A stretch of 64,000 nt of DNA from Triglochin maritima (Eukaryota; Streptophyta; Magnoliopsida; Alismatales; Juncaginaceae). Positions 47,593 to 56,592 of this stretch are shown one piece after another. Location of the stretch: positions 34,453,621 through 34,517,620 of the forward strand of contig OY821784.1 of the NCBI GenBank assembly GCA_963682175.1. The letters are read 5' to 3'. The translations under genes were made by a program, and so were the position numbers. Numbering within the stretch: position 1 is the stretch's first letter; every line of letters begins with the position of its first letter. The notes beneath the pieces were generated by a model that worked only from the letters and a program-made list of their open reading frames with translations, did no database searches and was not told the origin of the DNA.

Positions 47593-49298
47593 AGTTGAAT
47601 GAGGTATACTGCAATCTGCTGCAAAACTTTCTCGAACTTATACTCTCGTAAACTCTGGGATTCCGATCACAACTAGTTAGCTGATACCCGCGGCTACAAA
47701 GCCGAGCAATTCCCTCTAAATTTGCAGTCTGCATCTTGTCCCAACTTTGCTGCATTGCCATCATGTTAGCTAAAGTTGAGTTGTAACATGGTTTGAGATG
47801 AAACAGCACAAGAATTTGGATAACAACTAGATCAAATTGGTGTTGGCAAAATGTTTTGTAAAAAACTGATAGATCGAACTAGAATAAAAGAATTGATATA
47901 AATGTCTGCCATCAGCTCCTTAAAATTCCTACTTTCTGAGAATCTCATGTTATGATACTAAAAACCAACAAACAAATATAAATTGATCAAAATAGAAGGT
48001 TAATTTTGCAGTAAGGTTGTTTAGTACTGAATAAAAATAGAAAGTTATAATTAAATATACTGGCATTTTAAGTTCGAAACATCGAACCAACTATATAGGA
48101 GGGACCAAAAGTCGAAAACAGACAGAAGTAACGCGAAAACACTAAACCGGCAGGCCCAGCCCAATAGCAGGAGCAGGGTGAGCTCCTGCTCCGGGTCTCA
48201 TTCCGGGCCTCATTTTGAAGAGAGCATCAAAAAAAATGTACATGGACTTATTGGGTTGCGAATAAAATTAGTGTTAACACATAAATAGCACATAAACATT
48301 GATAAATTTGTCTCAAATATTGCTAAGAAAACAAAAAAATTCAATTAATATTGCATTAAGTTAGTGAAATTTTTATTACTTAAACTAGGAGGACAATTTT
48401 TTTCAAATTTAGGAGTCTCGTTGTTTATTTTCGCACATGACCTCAAAAATTTCCAAGACGACCCTGCAAACCGGCAATTCTTCTTCAGATTAAGTAGATG
48501 AAATCACATTAATATAGTGCAATAACCAAAAAGCAATGAACGTTAACGAAGGTGACCATTTAGGCATTTAGTAAACTCCATGTCAAATTCAGAACACATG
48601 TCAAATTCAGAACACATACAGTAGCATGCGTTTGGAAGCCAAAAACCTCAATAGTTAAAAAAAGATATATTACAAATCCAAAACACACAAACCCATTTAA
48701 CCTTTACCCCCACAAATCAATCAGAAGACATCATATTAAAGCTAAACATTTAAAAAGCGAGGAAAACATAAGAAGTCTAAACTTTTGCAGTCAACATCCT
48801 CAAGTGGACCAAAAACCTTCAAAAAACTCAGCTTAACATTTTGATTAGTATCAACCAGAAAATATCACATTCAAGTGAAGATCATCTAAACCTAAGGAAC
48901 ATTTGCAAAGTTGCTCAACCTCATATCAACAGAACAGAATATTATAGAATTAAAAACTCAATCCTCAAGTCAAAACCCTACAATAGTGTTTCAAAACCAT
49001 CAAACGAACTTAAAAAACACAAACCAACTTCACAAGTTCAACTGAATATCAACAACAAAACATGATATTGTGGTGCAACTATCAAATACTCTACCTGTTG
49101 GAGACAATGGTTGTTCTTGTTGATGGAGGAAGTGGTGAAATAGTTGCACCGCTGAGGAGAGATTGGTGAGAGAGAATTGGATTGGAGTTTTGGTGAGTGA
49201 TTTGGACGCGTCGTGGTGTTGTGATACTTTTGAGTTTGGAACCATGTTTTTGATGGTTACTCCATTTGAAGCCACATATATAGTTTGTGTTTGTGTGC
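47593..49298. other. Upstream of the transporter gene, no clear gene
   Basis: 47593-47800 is probably transporter 5' UTR. A minus-strand frame at about 49236-49088 (starting MVPNSKVSQHHD, ending SPTG before a GTAGAG donor-like site) could be a small first exon, but I do not recognise it and see no continuation. 48170-48220 has a short GC-rich palindrome (GGAGCAGG...CTCCTGCTCC). Confidence 0.35.
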
Positions 49299-49307
49299 AT
49301 GCAACAA
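49299..49307. other. Left target-site duplication of MULE-A
   Basis: ATGCAACAA, identical to 54831-54839. The 9-bp length is diagnostic for Mutator-like elements. Confidence 0.92.
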
Positions 49308-49368
49308 GGGAACTACTATTCGTCGTCGGAAAACTACTTAAATCGCCCCAAAAATGACCTTTTTGCCC
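49308..49368 (+). repeat. MULE-A left terminal inverted repeat
   Basis: 61 bp, inverted match of 54770-54830 with mismatches mainly in the outer 10 bases and near the inner end. The core ACTACTTAAATCGCCC is shared with MULE-B. Confidence 0.9.
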
Positions 49369-49461
49369 CTAACAAATCAATTAATACCGATTTCGTCCCG
49401 TGTCTTTAAACAAGGTGTTTGACTCAGTTTTACACACATTCCCAGTACAAACACCACGAAA

Positions 49462-52400
49462 ATGTCCGGCGAAGCACCAGAATCCGGCGAGGTAACGGGG
49501 GCGGAATTTTTTTTCCGACTCGGGCGTCTGGCTAGGCCACCTCCACATAGGTGGAGGCGTCTGGCTAAGCCGCCTCCACTTAGGTGGAGGCGGGTTAGAC
49601 AGACGCCTCCACCTAGCTGGAGGCGGCTTAGATGCACGCCTCCACCATGGTGGAGGCGTCTGTCTAACACGCCTCCACCTATGTGGAGGCGTGTTAGGCA
49701 GCCGCCTCCACCTTGGTGGAGGCGGCCTAGCCAGCCACCTGCTTTTTTTTTGTTTTTTTTTAATTTTTTGTTAAATTCAAAATTTTCAGGTTCCGTTGCA
49801 AGATTTCGGTGGTGATGGAGTAGATTACAGTGAGCTTTTTGACAGTAAAGAAATATTTACAACAATCGAGGAAGGTTGTAAATGGGCGAAACAAATTGCG
49901 ATAGGAGCCGGATTTTTTTTGGTTATATCATCGTACAAACCAAAAGCAGATAACCGGATGGATTGTTACCTCAGATGCGATCGCAGACGTGAGATGAGTT
50001 CTCGTGATACGAGTATTGCACTGCGAAAGAATACGAAAAGAAAAGGTTGCGGTTGTCGGTTTTTGGTAAAAGTGGTGGAGCGACGAGATCGTGATGGATG
50101 AGTTATTGTTTCTAGTAGCATGTTTGGGCAGCACAACCACCCATTGGCAGTTTATTCAGAGGGTCACCGACAGGTCAGCGGACTTAGTGCTGGGGCAAAG
50201 CAAATTGTTCGGGATATGACAGAGGCACAAGCAAGGCCCCGTAACATTTTGTTGGCGGTAAAGAAGAAATTTCCGGACGATAATCCTAATCAAAGGCACA
50301 TTTACAACTTCAGAGAGTACATGAGGATGACGAAATCTGAAGACAGGAATCCCGCGCAGCAGTTTCTCAGAGAGGCAGTGCAGCATAAGTATTTGCATTG
50401 GATTGTGGCAGATGAAGAAACTAATGTCTTGACTCACGCATTTTTGGCACATCCGACTTCAGTTCAGTTGTTGCGTACATACCCATTCGTGATCTGTATG
50501 GATTCGACGTATAAGACGAACAAGTACAAGATGCCTTTGTTTGAGATGATTGGGGTTACTCCAACAAATATGAATTTCCTCGTCGGATATGCGAATTTGC
50601 AGGATGAGACCGAGTCTAGTTACCGGTGGGTGTTGGAGAGGTTGCGAGATCTGTTATTGGATATTGTTAACCCGACAGCAATAATTACGGACCGGGAGAT
50701 GGGTCTGATGCGACCAGTGGCAGAGGTTTTTCCTGAGTCAGCTCATTTACTATGCACCTGGCATATCAACAAAGACGTGTATAACTACGCATACCACGTA
50801 TTCGGCAAGGAGAAGCAGCTTGCAGAGAGTTTTAGACGTGGAAGATGGAGGAGAGTCATGCTTTCTGATTCACAGACGGATTATGATAGAGCAGTCCGTA
50901 ATCTGAAGGATTCTTACAGTTCCTGGCCAGTGCTGACGAAGTATGTGGAAGACACGTGGTTGGTGCATAAGGAAAAATTCGTGTTGAATTGGACGAATCA
51001 AGTTCTTCATTTCGGCAACACTACGAACTGCAGGGTGGAAAGTGCACATTCGGCTCTGAAAGAGTGGATCACTACATCGACTGCCGCTCTCGACACTCTT
51101 TTCGACTGCGTAAACTCGTCTATTGAAATGCAGCTGACAAATATTCGGAACTTTCTTGAAGATTCGAGACGTCGAAATTTGGCACATTACATAGGTCCTC
51201 TGTTTCAGCATATAAATGGCCGAGTTTCGCATCACTGCTTGTCGTTAATGACTCAGGAGTTGAAGAGAATGCAGGACTTAAGTGATGAAATTGAATATCG
51301 TTGTGGGTGTGCTTTCTTGACAACACATGAGATTCCTTGTGCCTGTACCATGTACGAGTGTTTCGCGTCAGGTGATGGAATTTATTTAGAGCAGATTCAT
51401 CCATTCTGGAAAACACTTGTTATCGGAGAAGGAGTCCAGATGTCAGAGTTTGTTGATCAGTCAGCACAAGACACCGAGCATTTTCGGAAGCTAGTGGATG
51501 AGATCTCGCAGAGCGATCCTGCAGTAATTCTTAGTGCCTCTCGTATTTTATACGAACAGTTACACCCCGATCAGTCGAACTATGGAGAACCCGAAGAAAA
51601 TACTAAGGTACGAGGTCGACCTAGGGGAAAGTCGACACGTCGGGACCCGAGTGCCTTCGAGTATACTGAGCGAGGTCGTGGTCGGTCTGGCAGTAGTGGG
51701 AGCAGGGGTCGTGGTCGGTCTGCCAGTAGTGGGAGCAGGGGTCGTCGGTCTAATTCGTCTCGATCGTCCTTGAATACGGGCACATGATCTTCTGGTATGT
51801 CGATATCTTTGTTGTTATGTTATTTAATATATATTAGTAATCTAAATGGGGTTGAATATATTATCTCCTAATTTTGTTGTTTTAATGAATTGTTATTTAC
51901 CTATCTTACAGTGTCCGGATGGGTTGACGTGGACAACTTCCCATATAATGATAGACTGCCAGGAATCATTTTGCCATTTCTGCATAGGTGGAATGACGTA
52001 CGTGCTGATGGCAACTGTGGATTTCGATGTGTTGCCGATGTCTTTCATGGTGGTCAGGAGCACTGGTCGTACGCCCGTCGTGCGATTTCTAATGAGATAG
52101 GTGCACATCCTATTTATGAGACAGTCTATTTCGGCCATGTGAGAGAGGCTCGTCAACGAATTGATTGGGGCGGGGGAGGTTGTGGCGAGGATCATTATAT
52201 GGAGGTTTGGTCCGACTTGTTTCCTATTGCGAATTTTTACAAGTGTGCGGTCATGTATTTCGCAGTGGGAACGGATGGTTCGTTGTTCCCGTGTCTTACT
52301 GTTCTACCCTGTTGTCCCTCTACCATGACGAGGCCTGTCAGAGAGTTGGTCATTGCTCATTTAGGGAGTTACGCTCATTTTATTCGTTTGGAATTACTTG

Positions 52401-52516
52401 ATGATTTCCCAATACCTCCTATAGCGACCTTATGGTATCAAATGCGAGATGAGAGTGTTGTTGGATGGGAGGATCAGTACCAAAGTAGGATGGAGTATTG
52501 GAACCGGTTACGTTGA
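49462..52516 (+). pseudogene. FAR1-MULE transposase-SWIM-OTU fusion gene of MULE-A, two stops
   Basis: Exons 49462-49491, 49790-51794 and 51912-52516 join in frame to 879 codons. Order: residues MSGEAPESGE; a FAR1/WRKY-GCM1-type zinc region (CGCRF, then H-x-H-P-like); a MULE transposase with the DDE set (ICMDSTYKTN, IITDREMG, NCRVESAHSALKEW); a SWIM-type CxC...PCAC motif; an Arg/Gly/Ser-rich linker; then an OTU cysteine-protease domain with VRADGNCGFRCVA (catalytic Cys) and YAHFIRLEL (catalytic His). Codon 114 (50099-50101) is TGA where MULE-B has Trp, and codon 676 (51785-51787) is TGA just before the OTU junction. The OTU exon is complete here but could only be made by read-through. Confidence 0.88.
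49540..49722 (+). repeat. 33-bp palindrome array A1 in intron 1 of the MULE-A transposase gene
   Basis: Six 18-bp palindromes of the form CCTCCACNNNNGTGGAGG start at 49540, 49573, 49606, 49639, 49672 and 49705, exactly 33 bp apart. The 15-bp linkers vary but are partly palindromic too (GCG...CGC). The array fills most of the 298-bp intron 49492-49789. The + strand stays open with an 11-residue period (PPP.RWRRx), though that frame does not lead into exon 2. Confidence 0.9.
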
Positions 52517-52794
52517 TTGTAATTTGTAATGTTTTGTAATGTATAATATATCGTGTATTTCTACTTATATCGTGTTGTTTTTTTACCGTATTTTAAATTT
52601 AAATATTATTTCATATCTAAAGAAATAAGTTGAAAATGTTTTCGTGAAAAATAAATATTAAAAAATACGATAGTCAAAGAAATATGTAGAAGATATGTTC
52701 GTCAGAAATAAATAATAAGAGTACACAAATAAACATAAGCATATACCAACAAATGTACTAACAGTGCAACAAAACGAAAGTAAAAGCAAGACAA

Positions 52795-54683
52795 CTACAG
52801 CTCAGCATCTGAATCATGGTCTGCAATGCCCAACTGGCTGTTCCAATCCTCGATCAGGCGATCCCAATCTGTACATGCAAGTCTCGTCGCCTCACTCGGC
52901 ATGACGTCTCTCTCTCGCAAGAACGGCTGCGTACACCGTATCGCCCTACTCATCCACTGTATGTAAAATAAAAATTAGCGTACAATAACAAAATATACTT
53001 TACAATTAAATATAAAATTAGATAAACTTACCGCATAAGTCGTGTGGTCTCAGTCTGGAACCGCTCTTGTCGAGAAACAATACGCAGCCTAGCAGTAAGA
53101 AGAAATAAGCAGTCATCTGCGTATCCTCAGTCCGTGGTGGTCGCCCCCGTCTGCAACACTCGTCCACAGCGTCGATACTAACACCACCGCCACTCCAGAA
53201 TGAGCTATCCCGCCCAAGACCCTCCAGGCTGACACCCAGCAACTTAGATACATATAACTTCAGCTCAGATGTCGGCGCCTGCGCACTGACCATGGGACCC
53301 TCAACAGGAATGTGAAGAATCTGAAAGACGTCATGCAACATGATCGTCATCTCTCCGAACGGCAAGTGGAAAGTGTTGGTGTCAGGCTGCCACCGCTCCA
53401 CGAATGCCGAAATCAACGGCATGTCGATGCAGGAAAACATGCTGTACGACAAGTGACCCAATCCACTGTCAACCACGGTCGCCGTCATATCCTCAGTCAT
53501 CACTGAGTGCCATGCCTGCAATGTCGTACAAGCTCTGTGCCGATTATGGCACTTCAAAACCTTCCGCTCCTCGCCATCCCAGATGCGTCTGGCGACGTGG
53601 CCTCCGAAACTCGGAATGACGCTGCCATCTACAGGACCACCGGGAATAATATCCGTGACGATCCAAGACTCGTCATCACCCCTCTTCTTCTTCTGAGCTC
53701 GGGCGTCTGCAGTGCACGAACTCGAATCACCGGCCACCTCGATCCTTCCTAATGACCCACTCAGCTGAAGGACCACCGTGTCGCCCCCGTCCTCGACCGG
53801 ACTGATGTACCGCCTCCTCCTGTGGCCCCAAGTCGTATCAGCCCCCATCGTCACTGTCGTCGTGACTCCTCGCCTCATCTGAATCATCCTCGTCGTCGAA
53901 AGACTCTCCAGGTGTCTGACGACGACGTAACAAATCTCTCTCTCTCCTAACTGAAGCAGAAATACCACGTGTACGTGGATGACGAGGACCTGACTCGTCT
54001 GCTATACTACGTACCGGGCGTAAGGGAATTGATTTCCCTTTTCCTCCACGGTAACCCGATGACTATTAATTCAATTTAAAAATACAAATTTATTAATGAT
54101 TTTACTATAATAATTAAACTAATTATTAACTTAATAATCGATTTATTTAGCAATTATCACAATTAATCAATAATCCGTTACTAAAATCATACACAACTAA
54201 TTACTAACATAATAATCAATTTATTTATTAATTAACACATTTTATAATTAATTAACGATTTACTAAACTAATTTAACTCATTATTAACATAATATTCAAT
54301 TTATTTAAATTTTATCACAATTTATAATCAATTTAAAAACAAATTAAAAAAAAATCCAGGCGTCTGCGGGAGACGCCTACCCTACGTGGTAGGCGTCTGC
54401 CGGAGACGCCTGCCCTACGTGGGAGACGTCTCCCGCAGACGTCTGTGCCATGGGTCGGGCGACCGTGGGATCCGCCCGACCCAACGTTCGGGCGGTCGCG
54501 GGAACCGCCTCCCCCAGGGGGGAGGCGGTTCCCGCGACCGCCCGAACGTTGGGTCGGGCGGCTCCCGCGGTCGCCCGACTCAAAAAATTTTTTTTTTAAA
54601 AATTAATTGAAATAAACAAGGTGATTTACCAGATGTGAGTAGTCCGGGGTGTCCGCTGGCTCTTTCCCTGGCCTCCGAGACAT
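52795..54683 (-). pseudogene. Plant mobile domain (PMD/MAIN-like) gene of MULE-A, damaged
   Basis: Exon 1 is 54683-54630 (MSRRPGKEPADTPDYSHL). Exon 2 starts at 54062 in frame (SSGYRGGKGKSIPL) but meets a stop at 53838-53840. The next frame carries the PMD: GGPVDGSVIPSFGGHVARRI, LKCHNRHR, DMPLISAFVERW, TFHLPFGEMTIMLHDVFQIL. After LFLDKSGSRL the domain breaks off; the family's later YLQLLQ-like part is missing, so an internal deletion is likely. The last exon (about 52961-52795) encodes MSRAIRCTQPFLRERDVMPS and ends GIADHDSDAEL. PMD proteins are found both as host genes (MAIN, MAIL1) and inside plant transposons; their role in MULEs is unknown. Confidence 0.82.
54358..54576 (-). repeat. 33-bp palindrome array A2 in intron 1 of the MULE-A PMD gene
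   Basis: Seven 21-bp imperfect palindromes start at 54358, 54391, 54424, 54457, 54490, 54523 and 54556, an exact 33-bp period. Early units read AGGCGTCT-n5-AGACGCCT; later ones GGGCGGTC...GCCC. The 12-bp spacers (for example GAACGTTGGGTC) are near-palindromes as well, some mirror images of each other. The array lies inside the intron 54629-54063, close to exon 1. Confidence 0.9.
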
Positions 54684-54769
54684 CCTATTTGGTGAATAAA
54701 AGTGTGATATGAAGAGAAAGTTGTGTTAAAAGAGTGAAATGAGGAGTTATATTAGTAGAAAGTGTAGAT

Positions 54770-54830
54770 GGGCAAAATGGTAATCTTACGGGCGATTTAA
54801 GTAGTTTTACGGCGACGAATAGCAGTTCAG
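54770..54830 (-). repeat. MULE-A right terminal inverted repeat
   Basis: 61 bp, inverted copy of 49308-49368, ending CAGTTCAG at the target duplication ATGCAACAA (54831-54839). Confidence 0.9.
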
Positions 54831-55326
54831 ATGCAACAACCAAAGCATATTTTTGCACGTATACCCTTGTTCTTTTTTTTGTATTTTTGTTTCTTCTTTG
54901 AGGGTTTGGTCCGAGTTGTAAACGTGTAAGTTTAAAAGGTTTTGTGGGGGCATGATGTGAATACGCAGCATGTCGAGTTCACATTATTGTAAGTTTAAGA
55001 GGCCTTATGAGTTGCGACTTTATTGAGTATGGCAGAGTTGCAAGTGTAGTTGAGCTAAGGTCATCTTGAACAGCACCTTGGTTACTCCTGGGCGTTCTAA
55101 TTTTTCTCTCTGTGACATCAGTTTTTCTTTTTGTCACGTCATATCAGCACACTCACTCCTAAATTTTTCTTAATCACGCATTGAACCCCCTCCCACACAC
55201 ATCTTACATTCTCTTTCCCCAATAACATTTGGAGACCGGTCATGGGTACATTAAAAAAATATTTTAATTTGTTTTTTGAAAAACAGATTAAAATGATTTT
55301 AAAATAAATATATCAACTTTATTTAA
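54831..55326. other. Spacer between MULE-A and MULE-B
   Basis: The right 9-bp duplication of MULE-A (54831-54839) is followed by about 490 bp with no gene. TTATTTAA at 55319-55326 is the left duplication of MULE-B. Confidence 0.6.
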
Positions 55327-55473
55327 CTGAATTGCTAAACATCGCCCCAAAATTACTTAAATCGCCCATTGAAATTACCAAATTGCCCTTCCTCCTATTT
55401 TTGCTTATATATCTCACAATTTCACTCTTTTCTCAAAACTTTCTCTTCCTATACCTACTACAGAAGATTACGA

Positions 55474-56267
55474 ATGTCTCGGAGGCCAGGCAAGCAGCCA
55501 GCAGTTCCCCCGGTGTACCCGTATACGGTAATCTTACGTTATTTATTTGTTTTCAAAAAAAAATTAAAAAAAGTGGTCGGCGTCCGAGGGAGACGCCCCC
55601 CGCATGGGGCGGGCGTCCTCGGAAGCCGCTCCCTCATTGGTCCTGACCCAGCAGCGGAGGTCCCGAGGACTTTATTGATGGGCCTTATTCGTTATCGGGA
55701 TATCATAGAGCCTTATATGCCCGATCGTGTTTTGCGTCAGTTAGGATATGTTCAGGTGATCCCGGTTGACATCCCGACACCAGAGCATGCGGTGCGGTCT
55801 GCGACTGCAGCGACGTACGACGTCAGGTTCCCCGCTTCTACAGCGGAATCGACTTGGCGGACATTTCCGAGATCATGCCGATTGTTCCTTGGCGACTTCA
55901 GACGTAGTCGCGACCCCTCCGAGTGTGATGCACGTTATCTTGATTGGTTCGGTAGTTACTCACATCCTGTCATCGTCCGTGGTGCCTCCCGGAGAGCAGA
56001 TCGACCACCAGATAGGACGTGTGGCGATCTGGTAATTTTTTCATTTTATCTATATTTATTTGTACCGTATATTTTGTTAATGTACGCTAATGTTAATGTT
56101 ATGTGCAGTGGATGAGTAAGATGATACGGGTTGTAGAGCCATTCTTGCAGAGGAGGGATGAGCTGCCAGACGATGACATGAGAGCTGCATGCGGAGATTT
56201 CGATGAGATCAAACAGTCGTGGCATACTCAGTTAGGCATCTCCGACCATGATTCGGATGATGAGTAG
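55474..56267 (+). pseudogene. PMD gene remnant of MULE-B
   Basis: Exon 1 is 55474-55527 (MSRRPGKQPAVPPVYPYT), closely matching exon 1 of the MULE-A PMD gene. A two-unit palindrome array follows. The next recognisable coding sequence, about 55670-56032, is the C-terminal part of a PMD protein (RVLRQLGYVQVIP, later YSHPVIV), then an intron and a last exon 56109-56267 ending GISDHDSDDE, parallel to MULE-A. The N-terminal and central PMD are gone, so this is a deletion derivative. Confidence 0.75.
55578..55631 (+). repeat. Palindrome array B2, two units, 33-bp spacing
   Basis: Units start at 55578 (CGGCGTCC...GACGCCC) and 55611 (GGGCGTCC...), separated by the near-palindrome CCCGCATGGGGC. Position is directly after PMD exon 1, as in MULE-A. 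The array appears shortened by the same deletion that removed the PMD. Confidence 0.75.
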
Positions 56268-56284
56268 GCTGATCTGTTGTACCG

Positions 56285-56577
56285 TACTCTTAGTATTTGC
56301 ATTTATATTTGTTTATCTGTCGTACGCTTATTATTTGTATTTGTGTTTGTGTTTGCTAACATGTCGTACGCTTATTGTTTGTATTTGTGTTTGCTTATCT
56401 GTCATACGCTTATTGTTTTTATTTGTGTTTGCTAACCTATCGTACTATTATATATAATGCAAATAAAGCAAACATATCAAAACATATTACATAATAAAGC
56501 AACACTATATAATGTACAAACATATCAAAACATATTACATAATTGTACAAACATATCAAAACATATTACATAATTGT
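56285..56577. repeat. Tandem repeats between the convergent genes of MULE-B
   Basis: 56285-56450 has about four imperfect copies of a 40-48 bp unit containing GT(C/A)(G/A)TACGCTTATT and TTTGTATTTGTGTTTGC. 56470-56577 has three copies of ACATATCAAAACATATTACATAA, starting near 56471, 56519 and 56549; the last two are 30 bp apart. They lie at the truncated 3' end of the OTU exon. Confidence 0.75.
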
Positions 56578-56592
56578 TGCCAATATGCGATC

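Larger units (their letters stand above)
49308..54830. mobile_element. MULE-A: Mutator-like element with FAR1-MULE-OTU and PMD genes
   Basis: A 5.5-kb element with 61-bp TIRs (49308-49368 and 54770-54830) that share TATTCGTCG and then AAAACTACTTAAATCGCCC, and a perfect 9-bp target duplication. It carries two convergent genes: a + strand FAR1/MULE/SWIM/OTU gene (49462-52516) and a minus-strand PMD gene (54683-52795). Both start 90-150 bp inside a TIR. Two in-frame stops in the first gene and a frameshift plus an apparent internal deletion in the second show it is no longer autonomous. The clean duplication suggests a fairly recent insertion. Confidence 0.93.

Noticed and set aside
47558..47809. 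83-residue minus-strand frame as start of the transporter
   Set aside because: Its frame ends at a stop before the splice site. The ATG at 47592 in another frame leads in phase through exons 1-7, so that start was chosen.
49540..49722. CRISPR-like array of palindromic repeats and variable spacers
   Set aside because: The regular palindromes with variable linkers look CRISPR-like, but repeats are 18 bp, linkers are 15 bp and partly palindromic, and the context is a plant MULE intron. No cas genes exist here.
49462..49815. 117-residue frame with PPPxWRR repeats as a real protein
   Set aside because: It begins at the true transposase ATG but reads through intron 1. Splicing 49491 to 49790 gives the frame shared with MULE-B, so the repeat part is taken as intronic.
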